Origin: Blautia schinkii DSM 10518
GTDB taxonomy: Bacteria; Bacillota; Clostridia; Lachnospirales; Lachnospiraceae
Direction of reading: 5' to 3'
DNA: 64,000 bases
NCBI GenBank assembly: GCA_000702025.1
Contig: JNKJ01000006.1
Coordinates: 1 to 64,000 of the forward strand
Every line of letters begins with the position of its first letter. Position 1 is the stretch's first letter. A program made the translations under genes and the position numbers. The notes under the pieces are model-generated. The model saw only the letters and a program-made list of their open reading frames with translations, made no database searches and was not told the origin of the DNA. Of the stretch, positions 44,196 through 52,190 are shown piece after piece.

Positions 44196-45377
44196 ATGGA
44201 TAAAATAGCGCTAGGATTTTCAAATACGGTTGACTATGAAATAGAGTGGGATGCGTCTTATCTGGAGAAGCTGATTCGTTATGTTGGATTATACGAGGAT
44301 GACATAAAAGAGATGCAGAATATTCGTAGTATGAAAGAGCTCTTGTCCTCTATATTATTCCATATGCGGGATGGTTCGGGCTGTGGATTATTGACCGAGG
44401 TGCCGCAAGTGATAGAGGAGTTTATAAAAGGAACGAAATATCGCGTGGCATTAGGCGGGACAAATTTACGCGCTGCGGAGATTATTTCAGCTCTTGGCGG
44501 AAGTGCCTTGGTGCACCTGGTATCGTTGAATGAGGATACGAAGAAGCTTATGCCTGCAAATATCTCCTGGATTGGAGGAGAAGAGTTCCAATGCTGCTTT
44601 CCCCATATAGCGATTCAGTTTCCTAAAAATGCATACATCAAAGCCAATGATATTGAAATCACCTCGCCGAGAGAAAACCGTGTAATCTATTCCGGCGATA
44701 CTGCGTGTGCACACATGCCTTTAAATCTTGAATTTTTCAACAGGGCCTGTAAGGCGCGGGCTGTATTGCTGTCAAGCTTTGACCTTATTACAGACCCACA
44801 TATATTGCAAATGCGTGTGTCGGAGGTGAAAGCAGGACTACAGGCAGTTGACAGAAGCAGGACGGTGGTGTTTTATGAACATGCTTTCTTCGGGGATGAA
44901 ACGGCTGGAGATTTCGTGCGGAATGAACTTGGTGGATATATTGATATTTATAGTATGAATGAAGATGAATTCCAGACACTTATCGGAAAGAAAATCAATC
45001 TGCTGGATGAAACTGAGGTGGCGGAGGGGCTTATGGCGGCTCGTGAAAAGCTGCCAACGTCAACGATGATCGTACATACCTGTTATTGGGCGTTGGTATT
45101 TGGCAGCAGGGCAGATGAGTTTACGGAGGCGCTTCAATATGGAATGCTAACCGCATCCACAAGATATCGGTGTCAGAAGGTGGATAAAGCCGGGATTGAG
45201 GCCACAGGAAAGCTGCCGTTACAAATACGGGCAGGGCAGTTTGCGAAGAGACTTGAGGCTGGCTTTGAAAGCGGATTGAGATGCTTGCCTGCGGCAGAAA
45301 TTAACGTGAGTAATCCTACCACAGTTGGGCTGGGAGACAGCTTTGTGGGAGGCTTTTTATATAAACTTATATACTAA
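44196..45377 (+). CDS. ADP-dependent PFK/glucokinase-like sugar kinase 2
   Basis: 393 residues, paralogous to the kinase at 40986 along its whole length: start IALGFSNTVDYEIEWDA, sugar region ALGGTNLRAAEIISALGG, ANDIEITSPRENRVIYSGD, NxxE-like SMNEDEF and terminal NPTTVGLGDSFVGG. Glu in VFYEHAFF may be the HxE-type metal ligand. Divergence between the two suggests an old duplication and different substrates. AACGGGAGGG precedes the ATG. The next gene is again a class II aldolase. Confidence 0.7.
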   Translation: MDKIALGFSNTVDYEIEWDASYLEKLIRYVGLYEDDIKEMQNIRSMKELLSSILFHMRDGSGCGLLTEVPQVIEEFIKGTKYRVALGGTNLRAAEIISALGGSALVHLVSLNEDTKKLMPANISWIGGEEFQCCFPHIAIQFPKNAYIKANDIEITSPRENRVIYSGDTACAHMPLNLEFFNRACKARAVLLSSFDLITDPHILQMRVSEVKAGLQAVDRSRTVVFYEHAFFGDETAGDFVRNELGGYIDIYSMNEDEFQTLIGKKINLLDETEVAEGLMAAREKLPTSTMIVHTCYWALVFGSRADEFTEALQYGMLTASTRYRCQKVDKAGIEATGKLPLQIRAGQFAKRLEAGFESGLRCLPAAEINVSNPTTVGLGDSFVGGFLYKLIY

Positions 45378-45392
45378 AGGGAGGCAATACTT

Positions 45393-46304
45393 ATGCTCTA
45401 TACAATGAAACAGTTATTAGAAATTGCAAACAAAGAGAACTTCGCGATTCCGGCACCGAATATACAGAATGAACTGACTGCAAGAGCGGTAATCGAAGCG
45501 GCAGAAAAAATGAATTCTCCGCTTATCATCGATATTGCATTTCCGATTCATCCGGATATCGTTTTTCTTGGGGAAATGACCCGTCGTCTGGCAGAGGAAT
45601 CCCCGATGCCGATTGCAATCAATCTGGACCATGGAGGAAGTCGTTGGGCAGATTTTGATTTGTGCCTGAAAGAGGTTATGCCGTGTATCCGGGCCGGGTT
45701 TACTTCAATCATGGTGGACCGCTCCAGTCTGCCATATAAGGAAAATGTCAGCCATGTGCAAATGATGACAAAGATTGCGCATGCCATGGGAATCTCCGTG
45801 GAGGCTGAGCTTGGACATGTGGGCGATGGAGAAAAGTATGATGATAAGAGTGATATGGTGCTGACAGATCCGGGTGAAGCGAGAAGTTTTATTGAGGAAA
45901 CCGGGGTGGATTGCCTTGCTGTCTCCATCGGAACGGCGCATGGTCAGTATAAGGGGAAACCGTATTTGGATTTTGACCGTTTGGAGAAGATTAAAACGGC
46001 GACAGATAATTTTCCTCTTGTATTACATGGAGGAAGCGGGACAGGAGAAGAGAATCTGAGGAAGGCGAGCCGCATGGGGATTAATAAGGTTAATGTAGGA
46101 ACAGATTTATTTAAGGCTTCCCTGAATGCAGTGCGTACTGCTGATTTGGACGGCGGTAAGATTTATGATATCTGGCAGGTGATTAATGATAGTTGGAGAG
46201 ATGAGTTGATTCGGTGGATAGAGCTTCTGGGATGTGCCGGAAAAGCACCGGAGTATCTGGCGGCAGATACGGTGCAGAAGAGGAGGATTCATTATATGGT
46301 TTGA
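45393..46304 (+). CDS. Class II fructose/tagatose-bisphosphate aldolase-like protein 2
   Basis: 303 residues with AIPAPNIQN, INLDHGGSRWADF, SVEAELGHVGDGE, VSIGTAHGQY, VLHGGSGTGEENL and VNVGTDLFKA. Zinc ligands and active-site Asp are in place. It lacks the insert of aldolase 1 and is the more ordinary member. It follows kinase 2 by 15 bp, so each kinase is coupled to its own aldolase. Substrate unknown. Confidence 0.85.
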   Translation: MLYTMKQLLEIANKENFAIPAPNIQNELTARAVIEAAEKMNSPLIIDIAFPIHPDIVFLGEMTRRLAEESPMPIAINLDHGGSRWADFDLCLKEVMPCIRAGFTSIMVDRSSLPYKENVSHVQMMTKIAHAMGISVEAELGHVGDGEKYDDKSDMVLTDPGEARSFIEETGVDCLAVSIGTAHGQYKGKPYLDFDRLEKIKTATDNFPLVLHGGSGTGEENLRKASRMGINKVNVGTDLFKASLNAVRTADLDGGKIYDIWQVINDSWRDELIRWIELLGCAGKAPEYLAADTVQKRRIHYMV

Positions 46305-46361
46305 GATGTGGGAGGGGATAGAGAGAAGTATTAACGGATAGGCGGTAGAGTATTTGCTATA

Positions 46362-46437
46362 AACTCAAACTTCGTACATAGATTCAGTTGTCAACGGTTA
46401 CGTTCAAACATGGAATCTTAAGTACGAAGTTTGAGTT
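46362..46437. terminator. Bidirectional terminator, 16-bp perfect stem
   Basis: AACTCAAACTTCGTAC (46362-46377) pairs perfectly with GTACGAAGTTTGAGTT (46422-46437); an inner AGATTC/GAATCT pair extends it. It lies between convergent genes (aldolase 2 and the membrane protein at 46440), and the right arm almost touches the stop of the latter. Confidence 0.75.
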
Positions 46438-46439
46438 GT

Positions 46440-47522
46440 TTACTTTTTCCCCCGCTTATAATTTTGAGAAAAGCATAGCCGATACAGGCGCTTATGCTTC
46501 TCGGGATTGCGCGCCGCAACCACACAGGCAGTTCCATAAAGCACCATCACAGCCAAAAAACCACCAATCAGAATTACCCCTGTTCTCCGCCATTCTTTCT
46601 CCTGCTGCCTGGTCATATCAAAGGTGACATACTCCGTTCCGTTTTCATCACTCAAACTGCACACATGATAATAAGCGGATCTTGACCGGCTTGCCGCCAT
46701 ATACTCCGCATATACTGACAACTTTATGGATTTATCGGCAGTGCTCCAGAACTGATCGATATTCTGCGCATACTTCCGGAAATCTTTTATGACAAAGGGT
46801 TCCTCCTGAGTCTGTAGATAAAAGCTCAGGTCCACCGCACCCGCAGAGCCATTCTCCATAGGCGCTTCAAAATAATCCGAGGTCACCTTTGAAGGCGGCA
46901 GATTAATATACAGCAAGATTCCTCCCAAAAATGACAGCAATAGGAGGGCAACCATAATATATTCGCTTGAATCATCGACATTGCCGTTAAACACATCCCG
47001 AGGAAGTGTCCTGGTCCTCGGTATATCTGCTCCGCTATTTGCTTCCGCGTATCCTTTTTGGGCAGTTCGGAGAAATCTCTCGCCGCCCTCTATCGCACTG
47101 CTGATTGCTATTTTTGTTCTTCCTACAATTATGTAAACCTGCGCTCCTATGAAAATTCCTGTAATGTCTTTATAATCATATTTTTTCTTGACCATCCCAA
47201 AATTCCGTACTACAAAGGATGTTTTATTATACCATATTCTCTCGCTGATCCATTGCCACACCATTACAAGACCACCAATGCAGATAATGCCAAAGCAGGG
47301 TAAAAGCCCATAGTTCAGCCTGCTTCTATGTGATGCAAACATAGCGCAGATTACACCGCCAAAAAACACTGCACAAATACATCCAATAATAGGGTATAAT
47401 GCTCTTACCCTTGCGCATCCACGCTTCGATTTTTTTGGTGCCCTGCGCATGTAATTTAGTAAGAAATGTCCCAGCCCAGATATCGCTGCAATTAAGGCTA
47501 TCCCCCAAATAATCCTAAGCAT
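46440..47522 (-). CDS. Membrane protein of unknown function
   Basis: 360 residues from the ATG at 47522, the only start with GGAGG at a good distance; longer frames to 47588 are less likely. Membrane segments at the N-terminus (three, with KKSKRGCARVRAL between), one in the middle (YIMVALLLLSFLGGILLYI) and one near the end (GVILIGGFLAVMVLYGTACVV). Between the third and fourth is a soluble PH-like stretch (SFVVRNFGMVKKKYDYKDITGI). I do not recognise the family. Confidence 0.7.
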   Translation of the reverse strand: MLRIIWGIALIAAISGLGHFLLNYMRRAPKKSKRGCARVRALYPIIGCICAVFFGGVICAMFASHRSRLNYGLLPCFGIICIGGLVMVWQWISERIWYNKTSFVVRNFGMVKKKYDYKDITGIFIGAQVYIIVGRTKIAISSAIEGGERFLRTAQKGYAEANSGADIPRTRTLPRDVFNGNVDDSSEYIMVALLLLSFLGGILLYINLPPSKVTSDYFEAPMENGSAGAVDLSFYLQTQEEPFVIKDFRKYAQNIDQFWSTADKSIKLSVYAEYMAASRSRSAYYHVCSLSDENGTEYVTFDMTRQQEKEWRRTGVILIGGFLAVMVLYGTACVVAARNPEKHKRLYRLCFSQNYKRGKK

Positions 47523-47663
47523 ACACATACCTCCAATTAAAGCCATTTTACCATAACAGGCGAGATTGTTGTATCGCCTATTTTGCAATTAACGCTTATT
47601 TCCAGTCCATATGTTCCCAGTTCCTGAAGCTGAGATATATTTCTGATACAGGTGTGTTTGTTT

Positions 47664-47727
47664 GTGGTATCAGAACAGATATTTCGAGACAAAATGATTG
47701 TCTGAAGGGGTTATACAGGATATAATA
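47664..47727 (+). promoter_or_regulatory. Duplicated promoter block, copy A (before the zeta-like kinase)
   Basis: TTGTCT (47699-47704), 17-bp spacer, TATAAT (47722-47727). The -35 overlaps AGACAAAATGATTGTCT, a 6-bp inverted repeat that could be an operator. The whole 64-bp block recurs at 49132-49195 with about nine differences, again ahead of a toxin-antitoxin-like module. Confidence 0.75.
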
Positions 47728-47783
47728 GTAAAGAAGAAATTTAATATGTTATATTAAATGTGGAATGAAGGGAGAAACGAATT

Positions 47784-47963
47784 ATGTGTGATGTGAAAAA
47801 GTATGAAAAAATTTATGAGGAAATAGCTTGCCTTGATGCAGAAGATACATTACAGCTTATGCTGGAGGCTCAGACAGAAGAACAGAGAGAGTTTTATCAG
47901 ATGGTCGGAGATTTTTTGCTACAAAAAAAGCAAAGAGAGGCGATAGAAAGGAATTTATTTTAA
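47784..47963 (+). CDS. Small putative antitoxin (59 residues)
   Basis: 59 codons, start preceded by GAAGGGAGAAAC, stop directly followed by the ATG of the kinase gene. Acidic and helical (KKYEKIYEEIACLDAEDTLQLM...QREAIERNLF) with no recognisable domain. Position, size and tight coupling suggest the antitoxin of the zeta-like toxin. It differs from the classical epsilon antitoxin as far as I can tell. It is too short for many ORF finders. Confidence 0.65.
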   Translation: MCDVKKYEKIYEEIACLDAEDTLQLMLEAQTEEQREFYQMVGDFLLQKKQREAIERNLF

Positions 47964-48524
47964 ATGAAAAAATATGTAGTGATAGGTGGGGTAAATGGGG
48001 CAGGGAAATCCACATTGTATGTTTCGGAATCAAACATGTGGAAGTTACCCAGAGTTAATATTGATGAGATTGTAAAAGAATTAGGAGATTGGCGAAACAT
48101 ATCTGATGTAATGAAAGCCGGAAAAATAGCGGTTAAACTGATTGATAGATATTTCTCAGAGAAGGTATCTTTTAATCAGGAAACAACGTTATGCGGAAAA
48201 TCTATTATTCGGAATATTATAAGAGCAAAAGAGCTTGGATATACCATAGAACTTCATTATGTGGGCGTTGATTCTGTTGAAATTGCGAAGGAAAGAGTGA
48301 AAAAGAGAGTTTCTAATGGTGGTCATGGTATTCCAGATAAGGATATTGAGAAAAGATATGAGGAGTCATTTGACAACTTGAAACGTATTCTAAAACTCTG
48401 TGACTTAGTTATACTTTATGATAATACACAAGAGTTTAGACGATTTGCAATATTTTGTAACGGTAGGGCTGTACGATTGTCTCATAAAGTACCGCTATGG
48501 TTTAGAGAACGGAATTTTATATAA
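47964..48524 (+). CDS. Zeta-toxin-like P-loop kinase
   Basis: 186 residues. Walker A loop VIGGVNGAGKSTLY at the very N-terminus, NIDEIVKELGDW, SFNQETTLCGKS, an arginine-rich lid (AKERVKKRVSNGGHGIPDKDIEKRYEES) and VILYDNT. This is the zeta toxin/uncharacterised P-loop form; zeta toxins phosphorylate UDP-GlcNAc, but many short chromosomal members are untested. The ATG directly abuts the stop of the 59-residue partner gene. Confidence 0.8.
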   Translation: MKKYVVIGGVNGAGKSTLYVSESNMWKLPRVNIDEIVKELGDWRNISDVMKAGKIAVKLIDRYFSEKVSFNQETTLCGKSIIRNIIRAKELGYTIELHYVGVDSVEIAKERVKKRVSNGGHGIPDKDIEKRYEESFDNLKRILKLCDLVILYDNTQEFRRFAIFCNGRAVRLSHKVPLWFRERNFI

Positions 48525-48767
48525 AATCTGCCCCAAACATCTCTTTATATTTTCTTTATCGTCTAACTATCTTAATAATCAAGCGATGCGCAATATCACC
48601 AACAATTTCCAATAAAACTCTAAAAAGTGAAAAATAATCAACATTTTTGTCAAGATATCTCTCTTAACGTATCGTTTATTATAGCTTAAAATAAGCTTAT
48701 TAAAGGACAAGCGATTCCGTATCCGCGGTGCGGTACAGGCAGAATAAAAAATGGGAGGTATTGAGAG

Positions 48768-49022
48768 ATGAGGATGAGAAGGAAGCTTGCGACTACTACA
48801 GGATTGAGCCTTATGTGTGGTGTTCCGTGTTATGCGGAGGAGGGCATGGAGATTGTACAGAGAACCAAGGACGGAAAGAAATATATGTTCGTGCCTAACT
48901 TCCAGGCTCAGCTGCAGGATATTTTTGTGAAAAAGGGGCTCCGGTCACTTTACGATGATGTGCAGTTTATGGAGCAGATTAAGCTGGATGCTTATGAGAC
49001 CGGTGTGTTTGAAGTATTGTAG
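48768..49022 (+). CDS. Small protein, possible glycosidase C-terminal remnant
   Basis: 84 residues after GGGAGGTATTGAG. A short signal-like start (RKLATTTGLSLMCGVPCYAEE) is followed by DGKKYMFVPNFQAQLQDIFVKKGL and a tail LDAYETGVFEVL, which resembles the last beta-strands of family 42 beta-galactosidases (…LxPYxVxVxE). It may be a remnant fused to a signal, or a small secreted protein. The gap before it (48525-48767) is AT-rich and shows no clear feature. Confidence 0.4.
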   Translation: MRMRRKLATTTGLSLMCGVPCYAEEGMEIVQRTKDGKKYMFVPNFQAQLQDIFVKKGLRSLYDDVQFMEQIKLDAYETGVFEVL

Positions 49023-49131
49023 ATGAGGATTTAAATTCGTGTAGAGACATGTTTATATTCTGTGATTAGATAGGGTTCCCGGAATGGGGCTTACGAAAGA
49101 GCATCTTCTTTGTGATGAGAGTTCGCTTGAT

Positions 49132-49195
49132 TGTGGCATCAGAATAGGTATTTCAGGACAAAATGATTGTCTAAAGGGGGTGTACAGGATATAAT
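49132..49195 (+). promoter_or_regulatory. Duplicated promoter block, copy B
   Basis: TTGTCT (49167-49172), 17-bp spacer, TATAAT (49190-49195), with GACAAAATGATTGTC over the -35. About 86 percent identical to 47664-47727. It lies 97 bp before the broken nucleotidyltransferase gene. Confidence 0.75.
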
Positions 49196-49292
49196 TAATT
49201 ACAACAGTTGGCATTGACAATATAAAAATTATACAAAGTAAATATATACAGGTTCTTCTAATTGAAAATGAACTGTAGAGAGGGAAGTGTAT

Positions 49293-49562
49293 ATGACAGT
49301 TGGATATATTAGAAATGTAGTTGTTACCCTGATACCAAAGTACCCGATCAGCAAAATTACGTTATTTGGTTCAAGGGCTGCTGGGACAGAAAGTACAGAC
49401 AGTGATGTGGATTTGATTATAGAATTTTCTTCGACTATTTAGTTAATAACATTGGCAAGTATCCGTTATGAATTGGAAGAAGCTTTCGGCGTGTCTGTCG
49501 ATGTTATACATGGACAAATTTCTGAAACGGATATCATTGAGGTTGATAAAGAGGTGATTTAG
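49293..49562 (+). pseudogene. MNT nucleotidyltransferase antitoxin with in-frame stop
   Basis: Starts after GAGAGGGAAG and reads as a minimal nucleotidyltransferase (ITLFGSRAAGTESTDSDVDLIIEFSSTI), then TAG at 49440-49442, then continues in the same frame with the expected second half (LITLASIRYELEEAFGVSVDVIHG...IDKEVI-like end) to TAG at 49560-49562. The catalytic motif is before the stop, but the third carboxylate (VDVIHG) is after it. A single stop codon separates it from a normal gene of 89 residues. Confidence 0.85.
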
Positions 49563-49563
49563 T

Positions 49564-49650
49564 ATGCAGCATAGAGATCAAATTAAAAAGATTTATTTTA
49601 AATTAGGTTCGAGCATGATACGTAGCAAACACAGAATGGAGGAAATATAA
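49564..49650 (+). pseudogene. HepT-like fragment after the MNT pseudogene
   Basis: The ATG lies one base after the MNT frame ends. MQHRDQIKKIYFKLGSS resembles the first residues of HepT/DUF86 proteins, then the frame runs into unrelated sequence and stops at TAA 49648-49650. Probably the first few codons of a deleted toxin gene. Confidence 0.5.
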
Positions 49651-50354
49651 TGAGCTACAGTTTTGACGGCCGTGTGCGTTACAGTGAAATCGGGGAGAAT
49701 GGGTGTCTTACATTGCCGGGAATTCTGAATTATTTTCAGGATTGCTGCACGTTTCACTCTGAATCTATCGGCCTGGGCGTGGACGCGCTGAAAAAGAAGG
49801 AAAAGGGCTGGGTGCTTTCTGCCTGGCAGGTAGTGGTGAACCGGTATCCCCGCATGGGGGAGGACATCCGTACAACTACATGGCCGTACGATTTCCGCGG
49901 ATTCCTGGGTAAACGTAACTTTACGATGGACACGGCAGAGGGCGAGCGGCTGGCGTATGCGAATACCTTGTGGACGCATATGAATATACGTACGGGTTTT
50001 CCGGAAAAGCTAACCCCGGAGGATACAGCGGGCTATGAATTGGGCGAAAAGCTTAAAATGGACTATGCGCCTCGGAAGATCAGCGTGCCTGAGGATAGGA
50101 CAGAAAAGGAAGCTTTTGTGGTACAGAAGCATCATCTGGATACAAACCATCACGTGAACAATTGCCAGTATGTGCGTATGGCAGCCGATTATCTGCCGGA
50201 GGGATTTAAAATCCGCCAGCTTCGGGCTGAGTATAAGCAGCAGGCAAAGCTGCATGATACAATCTGCCCTGAGGTGTGTTGTGAGACAGGGAAAATCATA
50301 ATTTTGCTTAACAATGAGGATGGGGTACCGTATACGGTAGTAGAATTCGCATGA
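49650..50354 (+). CDS. Acyl-ACP thioesterase
   Basis: 234 residues in two hotdog domains (FatA/FatB type). First domain: RYSEIGENGCLTLPGILNYFQDC and VVVNRYPRMGEDIRTTTWP; second domain: HLDTNHHVNNCQYVRMAADYL with the conserved D-x-N-x-H-x-N pattern. It releases free fatty acids from acyl carrier protein. ATGGAGGAAAT precedes the ATG, which overlaps the TAA of the hepT fragment by one base. Stand-alone gene. Confidence 0.92.
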   Translation: MSYSFDGRVRYSEIGENGCLTLPGILNYFQDCCTFHSESIGLGVDALKKKEKGWVLSAWQVVVNRYPRMGEDIRTTTWPYDFRGFLGKRNFTMDTAEGERLAYANTLWTHMNIRTGFPEKLTPEDTAGYELGEKLKMDYAPRKISVPEDRTEKEAFVVQKHHLDTNHHVNNCQYVRMAADYLPEGFKIRQLRAEYKQQAKLHDTICPEVCCETGKIIILLNNEDGVPYTVVEFA

Positions 50355-50429
50355 TTTCGCTGTTTTTCACCATTTTTCTGTGAAAAGATGCTTGTGGACG
50401 AGCAAAGAATCCCTTATAATTTAAGTTAA

Positions 50430-50443
50430 CACACGTAAGTGTG
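50430..50443. promoter_or_regulatory. Palindrome upstream of the 50.5-kb LacI gene
   Basis: CACACGTAAGTGTG: CACAC/GTGTG arms around GTAA. It lies 12 bp after a TATAAT (50415-50420) with TTGTGG 17 bp upstream, so it may be an autoregulatory operator. A hairpin (AAGAACATCCTG/CAGGGTGTTTCTT) follows at about 50451-50482, covering the DNA just before the ribosome site. Confidence 0.55.
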
Positions 50444-50498
50444 AAAACAAGAAGAACATCCTGTACTCCAGGGTGTTTCTTGACATAAGGGTGAAAAT

Positions 50499-51578
50499 AT
50501 GAGTGGAATTAAAGATGTCGCAAAGAGAGCCGGTGTATCAATCTCAACGGTTTCTAATGTATTGAACAAGTCTAAATATGTCAGTCCTGAGCTGGTGAAG
50601 CGGGTGGAGGATGCCGTTAAGGAGCTTTCCTACGAGGTAAATCCCATAGCCAGAAGTATGAAGAGTAATAAGTCAGGAACAATCGGTGTTATCACGGAAG
50701 ATATGTGTGGTGTATTTTATCCTTATGTGGTTAAGGGCATTAATTCTGTCGCCATGGAGAAGGGGTACCAGATTATTATCTGCGATACGCAGGGCACTTA
50801 TGGCGATCGTGAGGCTATCAAGAGAGAGCAGCAGCTATTCCGCAGATTATTTGCCAGCCGAGTAGACGGCATTCTTTTTGTTTCCAGTATACCAAATGAG
50901 ATGAAAGAAAAATATTTTGCCGGAATTAAGAAGCAGGCGAACCAGTATAAAAAGATTCCTATTGTGAGCCTGGAGCGTGATTTTACGAGTGTGGGTATCG
51001 ATTCTGTGTATTTCGACGGCTTTGACAATACGAAAAGGGCTGTGCAACATCTCATTGACTGCGGTTGTAAGAAGATTGGACATATCACAGGGCCGACTGG
51101 GATGCAGATCGCTCAGGAGCGTATTCAGGGTTATAAAAGCTGCATGGAGGATAATGGCCTTTCTTATGATGACAAAATGATTGTTTTTGGTGATTACAGC
51201 CATCAGAGCGGTTACATGGCAATGCGTAAGCTACTGTACGATGTTCCGGACATCGACGGGGTTTTCTGTGGAAATGACCAGATGGCGATAGGTGCGCTTA
51301 AGGTTCTCAAGGAATGCGGGCGGCGGGTGCCGGAGGATATAAAGCTGATGGGGTATGATGATGTTTTTATTTCCAGCGTTGTGGAGCCGTCGATTTCTAC
51401 CTTTCATATCCAGAAGCGGCATGCAGGCATTGAGGCTGCCAAGATGTTATTCGAGCGTATAGAGAATCCGGAGGATGAGAAGCATGTTGCCAGAGGGCTT
51501 AAGATGGAAGGACGTCTTGTGGTGCGTAAGTCTACGGTGGCAACGGCGCCGGAGGATTGGATACTTTCGGATTGGTGA
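50499..51578 (+). CDS. LacI-family regulator
   Basis: 359 residues. Helix-turn-helix KDVAKRAGVSISTVSNVLNKSKYVSPELV at the N-terminus and hinge helix NPIARSMKS; effector domain from TIGVITEDMCGVFYPYV to VDIDGVFCGNDQMAIGALKV and ISTFHIQ. The start follows AAGGGTG. No sugar gene is directly downstream, so its target is uncertain; it shares the helix-turn-helix style (VSNV...KYVSPELV) with the fused regulator at 53.9 kb. Confidence 0.9.
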   Translation: MSGIKDVAKRAGVSISTVSNVLNKSKYVSPELVKRVEDAVKELSYEVNPIARSMKSNKSGTIGVITEDMCGVFYPYVVKGINSVAMEKGYQIIICDTQGTYGDREAIKREQQLFRRLFASRVDGILFVSSIPNEMKEKYFAGIKKQANQYKKIPIVSLERDFTSVGIDSVYFDGFDNTKRAVQHLIDCGCKKIGHITGPTGMQIAQERIQGYKSCMEDNGLSYDDKMIVFGDYSHQSGYMAMRKLLYDVPDIDGVFCGNDQMAIGALKVLKECGRRVPEDIKLMGYDDVFISSVVEPSISTFHIQKRHAGIEAAKMLFERIENPEDEKHVARGLKMEGRLVVRKSTVATAPEDWILSDW

Positions 51579-51594
51579 AAATTGGATAGCTGTT

Positions 51595-51720
51595 GTGAAG
51601 TATCTCTGTGCCAGAAAAGGTCTGATATATCCCTATGTGGGGAGATGCCTGCCTGAGCTTAGCGCAGAGGAACGGGGATGTATTGATACTTATCTCCGTA
51701 ACCATGAGGCGATGTATTGA
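51595..51720 (+). CDS. Possible 41-residue protein
   Basis: An open frame from GTG at 51595 to TGA at 51720 lies between the LacI stop and a strong terminator, giving KYLCARKGLIYPYVGRCLPELSAEER and DTYLRNHEAMY. The ribosome site is weak (GGATAG). The frame also runs back inside the LacI gene. It may be the end of a decayed gene or a real small protein. Confidence 0.25.
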   Translation: MKYLCARKGLIYPYVGRCLPELSAEERGCIDTYLRNHEAMY

Positions 51721-51728
51721 TGTAAATG

Positions 51729-51793
51729 CCGCCCCAGATATGTCAATCCCATTTTAATTATGGCGTTGGCAAACCTGGGGCGGGATTTTTTTT
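51729..51793 (+). terminator. Terminator after the 50.5-kb LacI gene
   Basis: CCGCCCCAG (51729-51737) pairs with CTGGGGCGG (51775-51783); an inner stem continues (TCAATCCCATTTT against the GGCGTTGGCA side only weakly). A T-run at 51786-51793 follows. From 51794 to 52060 the DNA is AT-rich with no feature I can support. Confidence 0.85.
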
Positions 51794-52060
51794 GTCTTGT
51801 GCCCGCTCATATAGATGTTCCGGGCGTAAACGCAGTACAAGGATAAAAAAGTTTCAGTTGTATTAATAGTTTTAACTACAGTAAGAATGGAGGAAATGCT
51901 TTTCGATGGGATTTGATAAAAATATATAAAAATTTTCCGAAATTATCTGCTTGCGTTTATCGATTAAAAGAAAGAAAAAAGAAATAAAGTAAAAATATAT
52001 GAATTACAGTATGATTTTCTATGTATAGTCCACAAAAACAACAAAATTATCAGAAAAATA

Positions 52061-52090
52061 TTGACTTTAATCTTCTTACAACAGTATAAT
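52061..52090 (+). promoter_or_regulatory. Promoter of the Abhydrolase_10 gene
   Basis: TTGACT (52061-52066), 18-bp spacer, TATAAT (52085-52090). A TTGCGCAA operator lies just downstream at 52102-52111. Confidence 0.8.
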
Positions 52091-52101
52091 AAACATAAAA
52101 T

Positions 52102-52111
52102 ATTGCGCAAA
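52102..52111. promoter_or_regulatory. TTGCGCAA operator 1
   Basis: ATTGCGCAAA inside the near-palindrome AAAATATTGCGCAAATATTT, 12 bp after the -10. One of four such sites (52.1, 53.8, 58.2 and 58.5 kb). LacI-family operators have this central CG form. Confidence 0.75.
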
Positions 52112-52190
52112 TATTTTATGATATTTTTCTGAGTATTCCGTACGGAGGAGGGACGAGAAAAAACTGTTGTTTGTAGTGGAGGGAAAAGAT

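Noticed and set aside
51475-51720. 81-residue frame overlapping the LacI end
   Set aside because: Its first half is a shadow of the LacI gene; only the part after 51595 is kept as a weak candidate.
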